Positions 28,597 to 36,703 are shown, counted from the stretch's first letter. The stretch: DNA of 38,900 bases from Bradyrhizobium sp. YR681 (GCF_000282615.1 NZ_AKIY01000027.1:1-38900), one strand, 5' to 3'. Numbers and translations: made by a program. The notes: generated by a model from the sequence alone, not told the origin.

Positions 28597-28624
28597 ACAA
28601 TACGATTGACCCCAGGGTTGTCAA
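28597..28624 (-). promoter_or_regulatory. Sigma-70-type promoter of the ACP-FAAL operon
   Basis: On the - strand a consensus -35 TTGACA (28624-28619) is followed after 16 bases by TATTGT (28602-28597), which matches the -10 consensus at four of six positions. Transcription would start near 28590, about 20 bases before the ACP start codon. The -35 box is also part of a TTGAC/GTCAA inverted repeat (28610-28624). Confidence 0.55.
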
Positions 28625-28740
28625 TTTGGCCCAAACGCCGCGGCGTTGAAGGTTGGGGACTGTTGCCTTTCTGCGTCGCCGTCAGCTCATTTCATGCGCA
28701 GGCTGGCGCTACTTTCTGCGGTCGACAGCAGCAATCGCCC

Positions 28741-28774
28741 GCCGCGCCAGCGGCTTTTGATTCGCTGGCGCGGC
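28741..28774 (-). terminator. Possible terminator hairpin after the L,D-transpeptidase gene
   Basis: GCCGCGCCAGCG (28741-28752) pairs perfectly with CGCTGGCGCGGC (28763-28774) around a 10-base loop. It begins about 20 bases after the transpeptidase stop. There is no clear T-run on the - strand transcript. Confidence 0.5.
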
Positions 28775-28794
28775 AGCGCCGCGTTCAGATGGCG

Positions 28795-29598
28795 TCAGTT
28801 CTGATAGTAGTAGCCGCGCGGCTGGTAGTACTGCCGGGTCTGGGGCTGATAGTAGGTGCCCTGCTGGCCATAACCCTGATTGTAATATGGCTGCTGCTGA
28901 TAGACCGGCGCGTCATAGAGCGGGCGGCCGACCGGGCGCGGTGCCGGATAGCGCGTGCCGGTGTCGCTGCCGTCGGCGGGATAGATGTAGTTGTCGTCCT
29001 GCGGCATGTAGCGGCGGGCGGGCTGCGCCGGCGGCGCGAGATTCACGGGATCACTCGACGTGGCGTACTGCTCTTCGGCCGGCTGCGGTGCGCGGGCCAC
29101 CGCCGCGGGGGCACGGCCGCGCGGATTGCGGGCGAGCGCGACCTGCGACGAGCCGGTCAGCGTCACCGTGGTGTTGAGCACGCCTTGCTGCTGCACCAGC
29201 GCGTAGAGCGTCGATGCGTTCTGTCGCGACAGCCGTACGCAGCCATGCGAGGCGGGCGAACCCAGGCGGCCGACCGAGTCGGTGCCGTGGATGGCGTGTC
29301 CGAGCTTGGTGAAGAAGATCGCGTGCGGCATCGGCGCGTCGTCGAATTCCTTGGAGTAGTGATCCTCTTCCATGCGGAAGGTGCGGAACGCGCCGTTCGG
29401 CGTCTCGCGCGAGGGGATGCCAGTCGATACCGGCCAGTGGTAGCGCGCGACGCCGTCGACGGCGACGGTCATCTGCTGATTGTCCTTGTCGACGGTGATC
29501 TCGACCTTGGCCTGCGCGGTGCCCGCGCTCACAAGCATCAGGGAGGCAAAAGCGATAAAAAATGAACGCATCTGGAAACGCATTTGAGGGAAACCCAT
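28795..29598 (-). CDS. Periplasmic L,D-transpeptidase (YkuD domain)
   Basis: The 267-residue product has a signal peptide (about 1-30, ending SAGTAQA) and a YkuD domain (about 32-150) with HGTDSVGRLG (H104) and SHGCVRLS (H118, catalytic C120, R122). Such enzymes make 3-3 cross-links in peptidoglycan or attach proteins to it. After the domain comes a long low-complexity tail rich in Pro, Tyr and Gln (YQQQPYYNQGYGQQ, ending RGYYYQN), which is unusual in length and may interact with the wall or other envelope proteins. ATG 29598 is chosen because it gives a normal signal peptide; the longer frame upstream lacks one. Confidence 0.9.
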   Translation of the reverse strand: MGFPQMRFQMRSFFIAFASLMLVSAGTAQAKVEITVDKDNQQMTVAVDGVARYHWPVSTGIPSRETPNGAFRTFRMEEDHYSKEFDDAPMPHAIFFTKLGHAIHGTDSVGRLGSPASHGCVRLSRQNASTLYALVQQQGVLNTTVTLTGSSQVALARNPRGRAPAAVARAPQPAEEQYATSSDPVNLAPPAQPARRYMPQDDNYIYPADGSDTGTRYPAPRPVGRPLYDAPVYQQQPYYNQGYGQQGTYYQPQTRQYYQPRGYYYQN

Positions 29599-29902
29599 GT
29601 GAGTCCTGGCCTCCGGCCTGTTCATGCAAGTCGCCGCGGCTCTCCGTCCCCCGGCGTGCAATATGCCTGCAATCCGGCTTCCGTTCCAGCGGCCTGCAAG
29701 CCCATCGTTAACGTGATGCCGGGCGTAAGCAAGGCCGCTTGGTGCCGCGTAGCTGGCGGCGGTGCTGACATTTTCGCGAGCGGAGCTGCGTTCACGACGC
29801 CGACAATTCGTCACAAAGGCGCAACCATTTGGCCGCCCCCGGCGTTGATGATGGCCTTCCGATTGGCGGCCTTCGCCGCCGTTTTACCCCTTAGGACCGA
29901 AG
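29599..29902. other. Divergent gap between the L,D-transpeptidase and glycine-zipper genes
   Basis: These 304 bases carry the two divergent promoters. No coding frame is convincing and there are no clear repeats. A GTTAACG box lies near 29707. I cannot place exact promoter boxes. Confidence 0.35.
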
Positions 29903-30226
29903 ATGAACAAAGCCCGTGTTACCGCTGCCGGCCTGTCGGTCGGCTTGCCTGTCCGCCTGCTGTTCGCAGTCGCCGCTATCCTTCTTGCTCTGTTGGCCTT
30001 GCCGCAGGCTGGTCATGCCCAAGGCATCGTGCGTGGCGCGCAGGAAGGCTCTTATGAAGGCAACCGCATCGCCGGCCCCGTGGGCGGCGTCGTCGGTGGC
30101 GCGGTCGGCGCCGGTGTCGGCGGGGCCGTGGGGGCGGTGGAGGGTGTGTTCGGCATTCCCCATCACCGCCATTACCGCTGCCGCGGCTATTATGACGGCT
30201 ATCACCGCTTCCACTGCTATCGGTGA
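29903..30226 (+). CDS. Exported glycine-zipper protein
   Basis: The 107-residue protein has a signal peptide (about 1-39, LLFAVAAILLALLALPQAGHAQ) and a glycine-zipper segment (GPVGGVVGGAVGAGVGGAVG), which usually packs in or on membranes. A short His/Tyr/Arg-rich end follows (HHRHYRCRGYYDGYHRFHCYR) with two cysteines. Similar small proteins are common in rhizobia and their function is unknown. AGGA lies about ten bases before the start. The gene is convergent with the ABC exporter genes, with a GTAGCCCGG palindrome directly after it. Confidence 0.82.
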   Translation: MNKARVTAAGLSVGLPVRLLFAVAAILLALLALPQAGHAQGIVRGAQEGSYEGNRIAGPVGGVVGGAVGAGVGGAVGAVEGVFGIPHHRHYRCRGYYDGYHRFHCYR

Positions 30227-30233
30227 TATCGTC

Positions 30234-30268
30234 GTAGCCCGGATGGAGCGAAGCGCAATCCGGGCTAC
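30234..30268. repeat. GTAGCCCGGATGGAGCG palindrome, copy 3 (short form)
   Basis: This compact version reads GTAGCCCGGATGGAGCGAAG and closes with CAATCCGGGCTAC. The arms GTAGCCCGGAT and ATCCGGGCTAC pair across a GAAGC-type loop, so it can fold as a terminator in both directions. It lies between the convergent glycine-zipper and ABC permease genes (stops at 30226 and 30279). Confidence 0.85.
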
Positions 30269-30278
30269 CCCACCGCCG

Positions 30279-31036
30279 TCAATTCTTCAGCCGGTATCCC
30301 GTCCTGAAAATCCACCAGATCGCGACCAGGCAGATCACCAGGAACGCCGTCGTCATGCCGATGCTGACGGCGACGCTGACGTCGGCGATCTCGTAGAAGC
30401 TCCAGCGGAAGCCGGAAATCAGATAGACCACCGGATTGAGCAGCGCGACCGTACGCCAGGTCGGCGGCAGCATGTCGATGGAATAGAAGCTGCCGCCCAG
30501 GAAGGTCAGCGGCGTCACCACCAGCATCGGGATCATCTGCAGCTTCTCGAAGCCGTCGGCCCAGATGCCGATGATGAAGCCGAACAGGCTGAACGTCACC
30601 GCCGTCAGCACCAGGAAGGTCAGCATCCAGACCGGATGGTGGATATGCAACGGGACGAACAGCCCGGCGGTTGCCAGGATGATCAGGCCCAGAATGATCG
30701 ACTTGGTCGCGGCCGCGCCGACATAACCGAGCACGATCTCGAAGTAGGAAATCGGCGCGGAGAGAATCTCGTAGATCGTGCCGGTGAATTTCGGGAAGTA
30801 GATGCCGAACGAGGCATTCGCGATGCTCTGGGTCAGCACCGAGAGCATGATCAGGCCCGGCACGATGAAGGTGCCGTAGCTGACTCCCTCGACCTGGCTG
30901 ATGCGCGAGCCGATCGCGGCGCCAAACACCACGAAATAGAGCGAGGTCGAAACGACGGGCGAGACGATGCTTTGCAGCAGCGTGCGCCAGGTGCGTGCCA
31001 TTTCGAACAGGTAGATGGCGCGGATGGCGCGGTGGT

Positions 31037-31040
<4 letters not shown>
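30279..31040 (-). CDS. ABC-2 type exporter permease (YadH-like)
   Basis: This 253-residue inner-membrane protein has six hydrophobic segments and the ABC-2 layout: an N-terminal amphipathic stretch ([20 protein letters not shown]), [19 protein letters not shown] for TM1, and the C-terminal [31 protein letters not shown], which is typical of YadH/NodJ-related permeases. Its start overlaps the stop of the ATPase gene as ATGA (31037-31040), so the pair is coupled. The exported substrate is unknown. The frame is open far upstream across the ATPase gene, but that part is a shadow. Confidence 0.93.
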
Positions 31041-31960
<920 letters not shown>

Positions 31961-32123
31961 GATGGCCGCAGGGCTGAGGGCGAAGACGGGGGAAGGGGAA
32001 GGCTGGAACCGGCCCGGACGGGCTGGTCAGCGGAGCCCTGAGATAGGAATGCCCTTGCCCGGTCGCAATTGCCGGGAGAAAAATGGTCTCAAAACAGGCG
32101 CTTCGGTGGCAGGTTTCGGGCAA

Positions 32124-32214
32124 GTGTTGCGCGAGGGTCACGGCCTGTGGCTAAGATTGCCGCTCACGCGCCTCTTTGTTGCGTCTGCGAGCAGGCCGTG
32201 GCTACGATTCCGGC
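32124..32214 (+). repeat. Imperfect direct repeat before the exported hydrolase gene
   Basis: Two units of about 40 bases share TGTTGCG near their start and GTGGCTA(A/C)GATT near their end; the second begins about 53 bases after the first. The same region contains CACGGCCTG (32139-32147) and its reverse complement CAGGCCGTG (32192-32200). It looks like a local duplication in the promoter region. Confidence 0.5.
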
Positions 32215-32251
32215 CAATCGCAAAGCGTATTGTCCCAGGGAAAACATCGAG

Positions 32252-32977
32252 ATGAGACCGAACGGCCGTCACACCGCCGGCGCCAGCCAGTTGCCCGCCC
32301 TCCGTGTGTGGGCGATCTGCCTGCTCCTGCTGTCAGCTGTTGCCATCAGCCCGACCACCGCGAAGGCGGCACCGAGCCAGGCCGCGGCCCAGACCACGCA
32401 TGTCTACCTGCTGCGCGGCGTGCTCAACATTTTCTCGCTCGGGCTCGACACCATCGGCTCCCGCCTCCAGGCGCAGGGCATTCCGGTGACCGTCGCCAAT
32501 TTCGTCTCCTGGTCCTCGCTCGCCGACGAAGCCGCGACCGCCTACAAGGCCGGCCGCATCAAGACCATCGTCCTGGTCGGCCATTCCTCCGGCGCGACCG
32601 CGCTGCCGGACATGATCGCCAAGCTCAACCAGCTCGGCGTGCCCGTGAAGCTCGCGATCGGCCTCGACTCGGTGTTCAAGACCAGGCTGTCGACCGGCGC
32701 CGAGCGCTACATCAACATCTATATCGGCGATGGCCCGGGCGAGCCCGTGCGCGCCGCGGCCGGCCTGCGCGGCAAGCTCGACAATGTCGACGTGCGCGGC
32801 ACCGGCGTCGGCCATATCTCGATCGACAAGAACGAGGCGATCCAGCGCCGCGTCATCGCCGAGATCGACGCCGCCATCATGCGCTCGCGCGCCCCGGCAG
32901 CCCCGGTCGCCGAGCCCGGCGCACCCGCCGCCCCGCGGCAGGCGCGCTCCGCGGCGGCGACGGCGCCGCGGAACTGA
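32252..32977 (+). CDS. Exported alpha/beta-hydrolase-like protein (paralog 1)
   Basis: The 241-residue protein has an N-terminal signal peptide (about 18-39, VWAICLLLLSAVAISPTTAKA) and a compact alpha/beta-hydrolase-like domain. It has the nucleophile elbow GHSSG with S112, a likely acid D139 (IGLDS) and a likely base H188 (VGHISI). VYLLRGVLNIFSLG opens the domain and ERYINIYIG lies between. The C-terminus is an Ala/Pro tail. The same sequence blocks occur in the LysM gene at 37443, so the two are paralogs. The substrate is unknown; a lipase, esterase or thioesterase role in the periplasm is possible. ATG 32252 is chosen because it gives the signal peptide. Confidence 0.78.
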   Translation: MRPNGRHTAGASQLPALRVWAICLLLLSAVAISPTTAKAAPSQAAAQTTHVYLLRGVLNIFSLGLDTIGSRLQAQGIPVTVANFVSWSSLADEAATAYKAGRIKTIVLVGHSSGATALPDMIAKLNQLGVPVKLAIGLDSVFKTRLSTGAERYINIYIGDGPGEPVRAAAGLRGKLDNVDVRGTGVGHISIDKNEAIQRRVIAEIDAAIMRSRAPAAPVAEPGAPAAPRQARSAAATAPRN

Positions 32978-33005
32978 CGCGTTCAGCAAAATAGCTGGTC
33001 CGATC

Positions 33006-33045
33006 ACGCCGCCGTCGACTTCATTGTCGGCGGCGGCGTTGTCTT
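33006..33045 (+). terminator. Terminator hairpin after the exported hydrolase gene
   Basis: ACGCCGCCG (33006-33014) pairs with CGGCGGCGT (33031-33039) and is followed by TGTCTTG. It begins about 30 bases after the hydrolase stop. Confidence 0.55.
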
Positions 33046-33078
33046 GTCGGCGGTCAAAGCACGATTGCCGGATGTGAC

Positions 33079-33108
33079 GAGGGCCCGCCGCGGCAGCGGC
33101 GAGCCCTC
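33079..33108 (-). terminator. Hairpin after the PRC-barrel gene
   Basis: GAGGGC-c-CGCCG pairs with CGGCG-a-GCCCTC, an almost perfect 11-bp stem with a six-base loop. It lies about 25 bases downstream of the PRC-barrel stop on the - strand. It has no T-run. Confidence 0.5.
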
Positions 33109-33133
33109 GATGTATCGGCGTGGGTGAACGGCT

Positions 33134-33526
33134 TTACTTCTTCTCAGGCACCCAGGTCGTGCTGGCCTTGTCGTATTTGAAGCCCGGCGCTTCCTTGAGC
33201 GTGTCCTTTGTCTCGTCGATGGTGAGCCACCATTTGTCGTTCTTCTTGGTGGTCTTCACCGCGCTGAAGGGCACGATGACGTCTTTTTCACCGGCGCCGA
33301 GAAAGCCCCCGACGCCGACGACGAGGCCGGTGATCTTGCCGGACTTGTCGACGAGCACGTCGTCGATGTCGCCAATCTTGCTTTCCTTGGGATCGTAGAC
33401 CGCCTGCTTGTAGTAGTTGGTCACCGTCCAGCTTTCCGACGGGGCCGACTTCACGGTGGTCGTTGCCGCGTGCGCGGCGGTGGCGGCGGCAACCGCGACA
33501 ACACATGCCAAAGCGAGCTTTTTCAT
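33134..33526 (-). CDS. Exported PRC-barrel domain protein
   Basis: The 130-residue product has a signal peptide (about 1-20, MKKLALACVVAVAAATAAHA) and a PRC-barrel domain (about 40-115: VYDPKESKIGDIDDVLVDKS, VVGVGGFLGAGEKDVIVPFS). It ends VPEKK. PRC-barrel proteins of this exported kind are abundant in rhizobia and often belong to stress regulons; their biochemical role is not known. The start at 33526 has a strong ribosome site (GAGGAGG). An exact EcfG-type promoter lies just upstream, so general stress control is likely. Confidence 0.9.
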   Translation of the reverse strand: MKKLALACVVAVAAATAAHAATTTVKSAPSESWTVTNYYKQAVYDPKESKIGDIDDVLVDKSGKITGLVVGVGGFLGAGEKDVIVPFSAVKTTKKNDKWWLTIDETKDTLKEAPGFKYDKASTTWVPEKK

Positions 33527-33888
33527 CTTGGTCCTCCTCAACCATTGAGCGGGGTGCCAACGGGACAATTCGGCAATGGTTCCTCATGCGAGCCCTTGAG
33601 GAACCTGGCGTTCAATCTGGTGTTGATGCATCATGGCTCAGAAACGTCATCCCGGACCGATGTCAGTTCAGCCCGAGCGCATCTGGGGAGCGCTCCCCGT
33701 TGGCGAGAATGCGCCTGCCAAGCCACGGTCCCGATTGAATCGTTTGAGCGCGAAGCGGGCCGGCCTGCTAAGGCAGCAGGCACTCCGGATGCAGCGAGCC
33801 TTGCTCGCCGGCAGCAACGACGGTCGCAAGAGTTCTTCGAAATAATAAGCCGGTCTTTCGGCGTGCCGTTTGTTTGGGACCAGAACAC
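33527..33888. other. PRC-barrel/metalloprotease divergent gap
   Basis: These 362 bases hold the EcfG-type promoter of the PRC-barrel gene, the overlapping inverted repeats 33578-33605, and no convincing gene. Several short frames are open, including one at 33633-33845, but none has a ribosome site or a recognisable product. Confidence 0.45.
33559..33583 (-). promoter_or_regulatory. EcfG-type (general stress response) promoter of the PRC-barrel gene
   Basis: On the - strand GGAAC (33583-33579) and CGTT (33562-33559) are 16 bases apart, an exact match to the alphaproteobacterial EcfG consensus GGAAC-N16/17-CGTT. Transcription would start near 33550, leaving a leader of about 25 bases that contains the ribosome site. 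The consensus is known from general stress regulons controlled by PhyR-NepR-EcfG. Confidence 0.7.
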
Positions 33889-34893
33889 GTGAAGCTATTC
33901 CAGTGTCCGTCGTGCCGGCAGCCTGTCTCGTTCGAGCACACCGCGTGCGCGAACTGCGGCACCCAGTTGGTGTTCGATCCTTCGCGCATCGACCTGACGA
34001 AACTCGCGCTCAATCAGGCCTGCCGTAACCGGGAGATCATCGGTTGCAACTGGTGTGTCCAGGGTGCGGACTGGTATTGCGATTCCTGTCGTCTCACGCG
34101 CACCATCCCGCATCTCGGCAGCACCAGGAACGTCATGCTTTGGCGGCGCGTGGAGGAAGCCAAGCGCCGTCTTCTCTACGATCTCCGCCGGCTGCGGCTT
34201 CCGCTCGTATCCCGCGGCGGTGACCGTGTGGTCTTCGACATTCTCTCCGACGAGATCAATCCGATCCTGACGGGGCATCTTTCGGGCGTGATCACGCTCA
34301 ATCTCGCGGAGGCCGACGATGTCGAGCGCGAGGCCCGCCGCGTCGCGTTCCGGGAGCCGTACCGCACCCTGCTTGGGCACTTCAGGCACGAGATCGGACA
34401 TTTCTACTGGGATCTGCTGGTCAACAGCACGACATTCCAGGCGCCGTTCAAGCTGATCTTCGGCGACGAGACGCAGGATTATCAGGCCGCGATCAGCGGC
34501 TACTATGGACGAACCGATCGTTCGTTCGACCGGAGCGCCTTCATCAGTGAATACGCGACGTCCCATCCCTGGGAGGATTGGGCCGAGACGTTTGCGCATT
34601 TTCTCCACATCCTGTCGACTCTCGACTCGCTCGCAGGCCTGCCTTTGTCACTGGACGAGCGCGCGAGGCAGACCCTGACGGACCCCTATCTGGAGAGCGA
34701 CTTCGAGGCGCTGCTGGCATTGTGGACCCCGCTCTCCCGCGGCCTCAACGAGCTCAACAGGTCGCTCGGCATGAGCGATGCCTATCCGTTCGACATTTCG
34801 CCGGCGGTGAAAGGCAAGCTGCACCTCGTGCACATGGCGATCAGTGCATTCCGCGAGCAGCAGAGGGCTTCGCCGTCGGACGCAGCCGCTTGA
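33889..34893 (+). CDS. Putative zinc-binding metallopeptidase with two N-terminal zinc ribbons
   Basis: The 334-residue protein begins with a zinc ribbon (CPSC, C6/C9, and CANC, C20/C23) and a second cysteine cluster (C45, CNWC 53-56, CDSC 64-67). The catalytic region has RHEIGHFYW with H167-E168-x-x-H171, and HPWEDWAETFAHFLHI further on probably supplies the third metal ligand. This matches a widespread bacterial group annotated as putative zinc-binding metallopeptidase; no substrate is known. There is no signal peptide, so it is probably cytoplasmic. The start is GTG 33889 after GGGAC. It stands alone, 22 bases from the convergent TetR gene. Confidence 0.85.
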   Translation: MKLFQCPSCRQPVSFEHTACANCGTQLVFDPSRIDLTKLALNQACRNREIIGCNWCVQGADWYCDSCRLTRTIPHLGSTRNVMLWRRVEEAKRRLLYDLRRLRLPLVSRGGDRVVFDILSDEINPILTGHLSGVITLNLAEADDVEREARRVAFREPYRTLLGHFRHEIGHFYWDLLVNSTTFQAPFKLIFGDETQDYQAAISGYYGRTDRSFDRSAFISEYATSHPWEDWAETFAHFLHILSTLDSLAGLPLSLDERARQTLTDPYLESDFEALLALWTPLSRGLNELNRSLGMSDAYPFDISPAVKGKLHLVHMAISAFREQQRASPSDAAA

Positions 34894-34915
34894 GGGGCGA
34901 GCGGCATGCGGTCGC

Positions 34916-35593
34916 CTAACGCTTCCTCACCAGCTTGAGCGGGCGACCGGTCGGTTGACCCCGCGGCCTGCTTGAAGCGTCCTGTGCTTCAGGTGGAATC
35001 AGGAAGCGTACGAGCATTGTCCTCAGATGCTCCACGCTCTTTCCGATATCCAGCTTGGGATTGCGGATCGGCATCGCGCGCGATCCGTCGATGATGGCGA
35101 TCAGGATGTTCGCCGTTGCCTCGGGGTCCAGTCCCGGATCCACCCGTCCCTGCTCTTGCGCCTGATGCAGGAAGTCACTCCACATGCGGCGGACCGCCTC
35201 GGTGTGGCGCGCGATGACCTTGGCGAAGTCGGGGTTGCGGGCGGCCTCGGCGAGGCCATCCAGGTTGAGGACCTGGGCGGGACGAAACCGCAGGCTGGTT
35301 TCCTCGATATCGGCGAGCAGCGCCTCGACCACGTCGGGGGCGGCGAGAATCTTTTCGAACCGCGCAGCCGTACGGGCGAGACCCATGTCGATCAACGTCT
35401 CGATGATCGCCACCTTGCTCGGAAAGTAGTGATAGAGGTGGCCGGGACTGATGCCGGCCTCGGCGCAGATGTCCGTCGTGCTGGCGCCACGGAAGCCGTC
35501 CCGGGTGAAGCAGCGAAGCGCCGCGCCGAGAATCTCGCCGCGCTTCTGCTCATGCTTGACGGGGTCGACTTTCCTCAAACCAGACATCTCCAT
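34916..35593 (-). CDS. TetR family transcriptional regulator
   Basis: The 225-residue protein has an N-terminal helix-turn-helix domain (about 12-60: RGEILGAALRCFTRDGFRG, TTDICAEAGISPGHLYHYFPSK) and a C-terminal ligand-binding domain of the usual size. The tail is basic (RPRGQPTGRPLKLVRKR). ATG 35593 is preceded by GGGGCGAG. It is divergent from the DUF3313-like lipoprotein gene, and the gap holds a perfect palindrome plus a matching half-site, so it probably represses that gene and itself. The ligand is unknown. Confidence 0.92.
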   Translation of the reverse strand: MEMSGLRKVDPVKHEQKRGEILGAALRCFTRDGFRGASTTDICAEAGISPGHLYHYFPSKVAIIETLIDMGLARTAARFEKILAAPDVVEALLADIEETSLRFRPAQVLNLDGLAEAARNPDFAKVIARHTEAVRRMWSDFLHQAQEQGRVDPGLDPEATANILIAIIDGSRAMPIRNPKLDIGKSVEHLRTMLVRFLIPPEAQDASSRPRGQPTGRPLKLVRKR

Positions 35594-35639
35594 TCACACT
35601 CGCCCCGTTTAGCACGACGATTCGCCACGAGAAAATCAA

Positions 35640-35649
35640 AATTAGAGAG
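35640..35649 (-). promoter_or_regulatory. Half-site AATTAGAGAG, possible TetR operator at its own promoter
   Basis: The ATTAGAGAG part matches the right arm (read in reverse) of the palindrome at 35693-35718. A poor second arm (CTATTTA) lies about eight bases on. It is 47 bases before the tetR start. Confidence 0.4.
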
Positions 35650-35692
35650 TTCCATCTATTTATGTTGACGAGTGTTGCGAGGCGTGACAGTG

Positions 35693-35718
35693 ATTATTAG
35701 AGTAATCTCTCTAATAAT
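35693..35718. promoter_or_regulatory. Perfect palindrome, probable TetR operator
   Basis: ATTATTAGAG (35693-35702) and CTCTAATAAT (35709-35718) are perfect reverse complements, six bases apart. The site lies 23 bases before the start of the DUF3313-like gene in an AT-rich island (35630-35720), divergent from the TetR gene. Size and position fit a TetR-family operator. Confidence 0.65.
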
Positions 35719-35740
35719 GCGCCGATGCGGGAATGGGACC

Positions 35741-36629
35741 ATGCGCTTTCCACGGACGGCCCTGATGGGTGTCGCGCTTGCGCTCGGCGGGTGCGCGGCC
35801 GCGCCGCTTGAACGCGCCGGCTCGCTTCGAAGCTACGACCGGATGTCCGACGCCAACGGACTCGTCACGCGATCGCAGATACGGGTGAACAAGAAGGATG
35901 TGCTGGCGGCGAAGACGATCCGGATCGCGTCGACCGTCTTTCCCGCGCGCGCCGACGTTCCCTTGAACGAAAAGGAGCGGCGCCTGGTCGCCAACGCGAT
36001 CAGCCGTGAGCTGTGTCTGCGCCTGAGCGAGCGTTTCCGCATCGTCTCCGCCGAAGACGACGCCGACCTCACGGTGCAGGCGACGGTGACGCATGCCTCA
36101 CCGACCAGCCCGACCGCCTCCGGCGCTTCGAAAGCCCTGTCGATTGCCAAGACCGTTGTCCTTCCCGCCGTGCCCGTGCCGGTGCCGAGGCTTCCGGTCG
36201 GGGCTCGGCGGTCTGTCGGTCGAGGCGGAAGCGCGCGACTTCGCGGGGTTTCAGAAGGCGGCGATGGTGTGGGCGCGCAACGCCAACTCCATTTCGAATT
36301 CTGCGCGGGTCGCCAACGAAGGCGATGCCTACGATCTCGCCGCCGATTTCGGCGCGGACTTCGCCAAGCTGGTGACCACCGGAGAATCGCCGTTCGGCGG
36401 CATCCCTGCGCTGCCTCCGATGGACAGCATTCCGGTGCGCCTCGGCGGTGCACCGAAATATGTCGCCTGCGAGGCGTTCGGACGGTTTCCCGGCATCACC
36501 GGCTTCGCAGGGCAGGGGCTCGGCCTGCCGCCGGGCTGGACGGATTCCGGCGCCAAGGAGAGTCCGGTGAACGATCCGGCTCCAGCACCGGTGCCCCCGG
36601 TCAATTCAGAGCCGGCGCTCACGCAATGA
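35741..36629 (+). pseudogene. DUF3313-like lipoprotein gene broken by a one-base frameshift
   Basis: The first part encodes a lipoprotein: MRFPRTALMGVALALGGCAA (lipobox LGGC), then LERAGSLRSYDRM, VLAAKTIRIASTVFP and SRELCLRLSERFRIV, to VPVPRLPVG. After the GGGG run at 36200-36203 the frame is lost. Removing one G gives VGLGGLSVEAEARDFAGFQ and continues with AAMVWARNANSI, DAYDLAADFGADFAKL and a Pro-rich end, stopping at 36627-36629. The joined protein would have about 295 residues and resembles DUF3313 lipoproteins. It is either a real inactivation, a phase-variable tract or a sequencing error. The function of the family is unknown. ATG 35741 is the start next to the signal peptide. Confidence 0.75.
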
Positions 36630-36703
36630 TCCGGCAATGATCCGGATGCATTGCTCGTCGCGTCCGACTTCAACAGCTTTCGTAGCCGACCAGAGTAGAT
36701 GAC

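Noticed and set aside
33533..33605. RNA attenuator or riboswitch in the PRC-barrel leader, from the three mutually exclusive pairing arms
   Set aside because: The exact EcfG promoter puts the transcript start near 33550, so two of the three arms would not be in the RNA. A DNA-level explanation is better.
33633..33845. 70-residue open frame in the PRC-barrel/metalloprotease gap
   Set aside because: No ribosome site, no recognisable domain, and composition like random GC-rich sequence.
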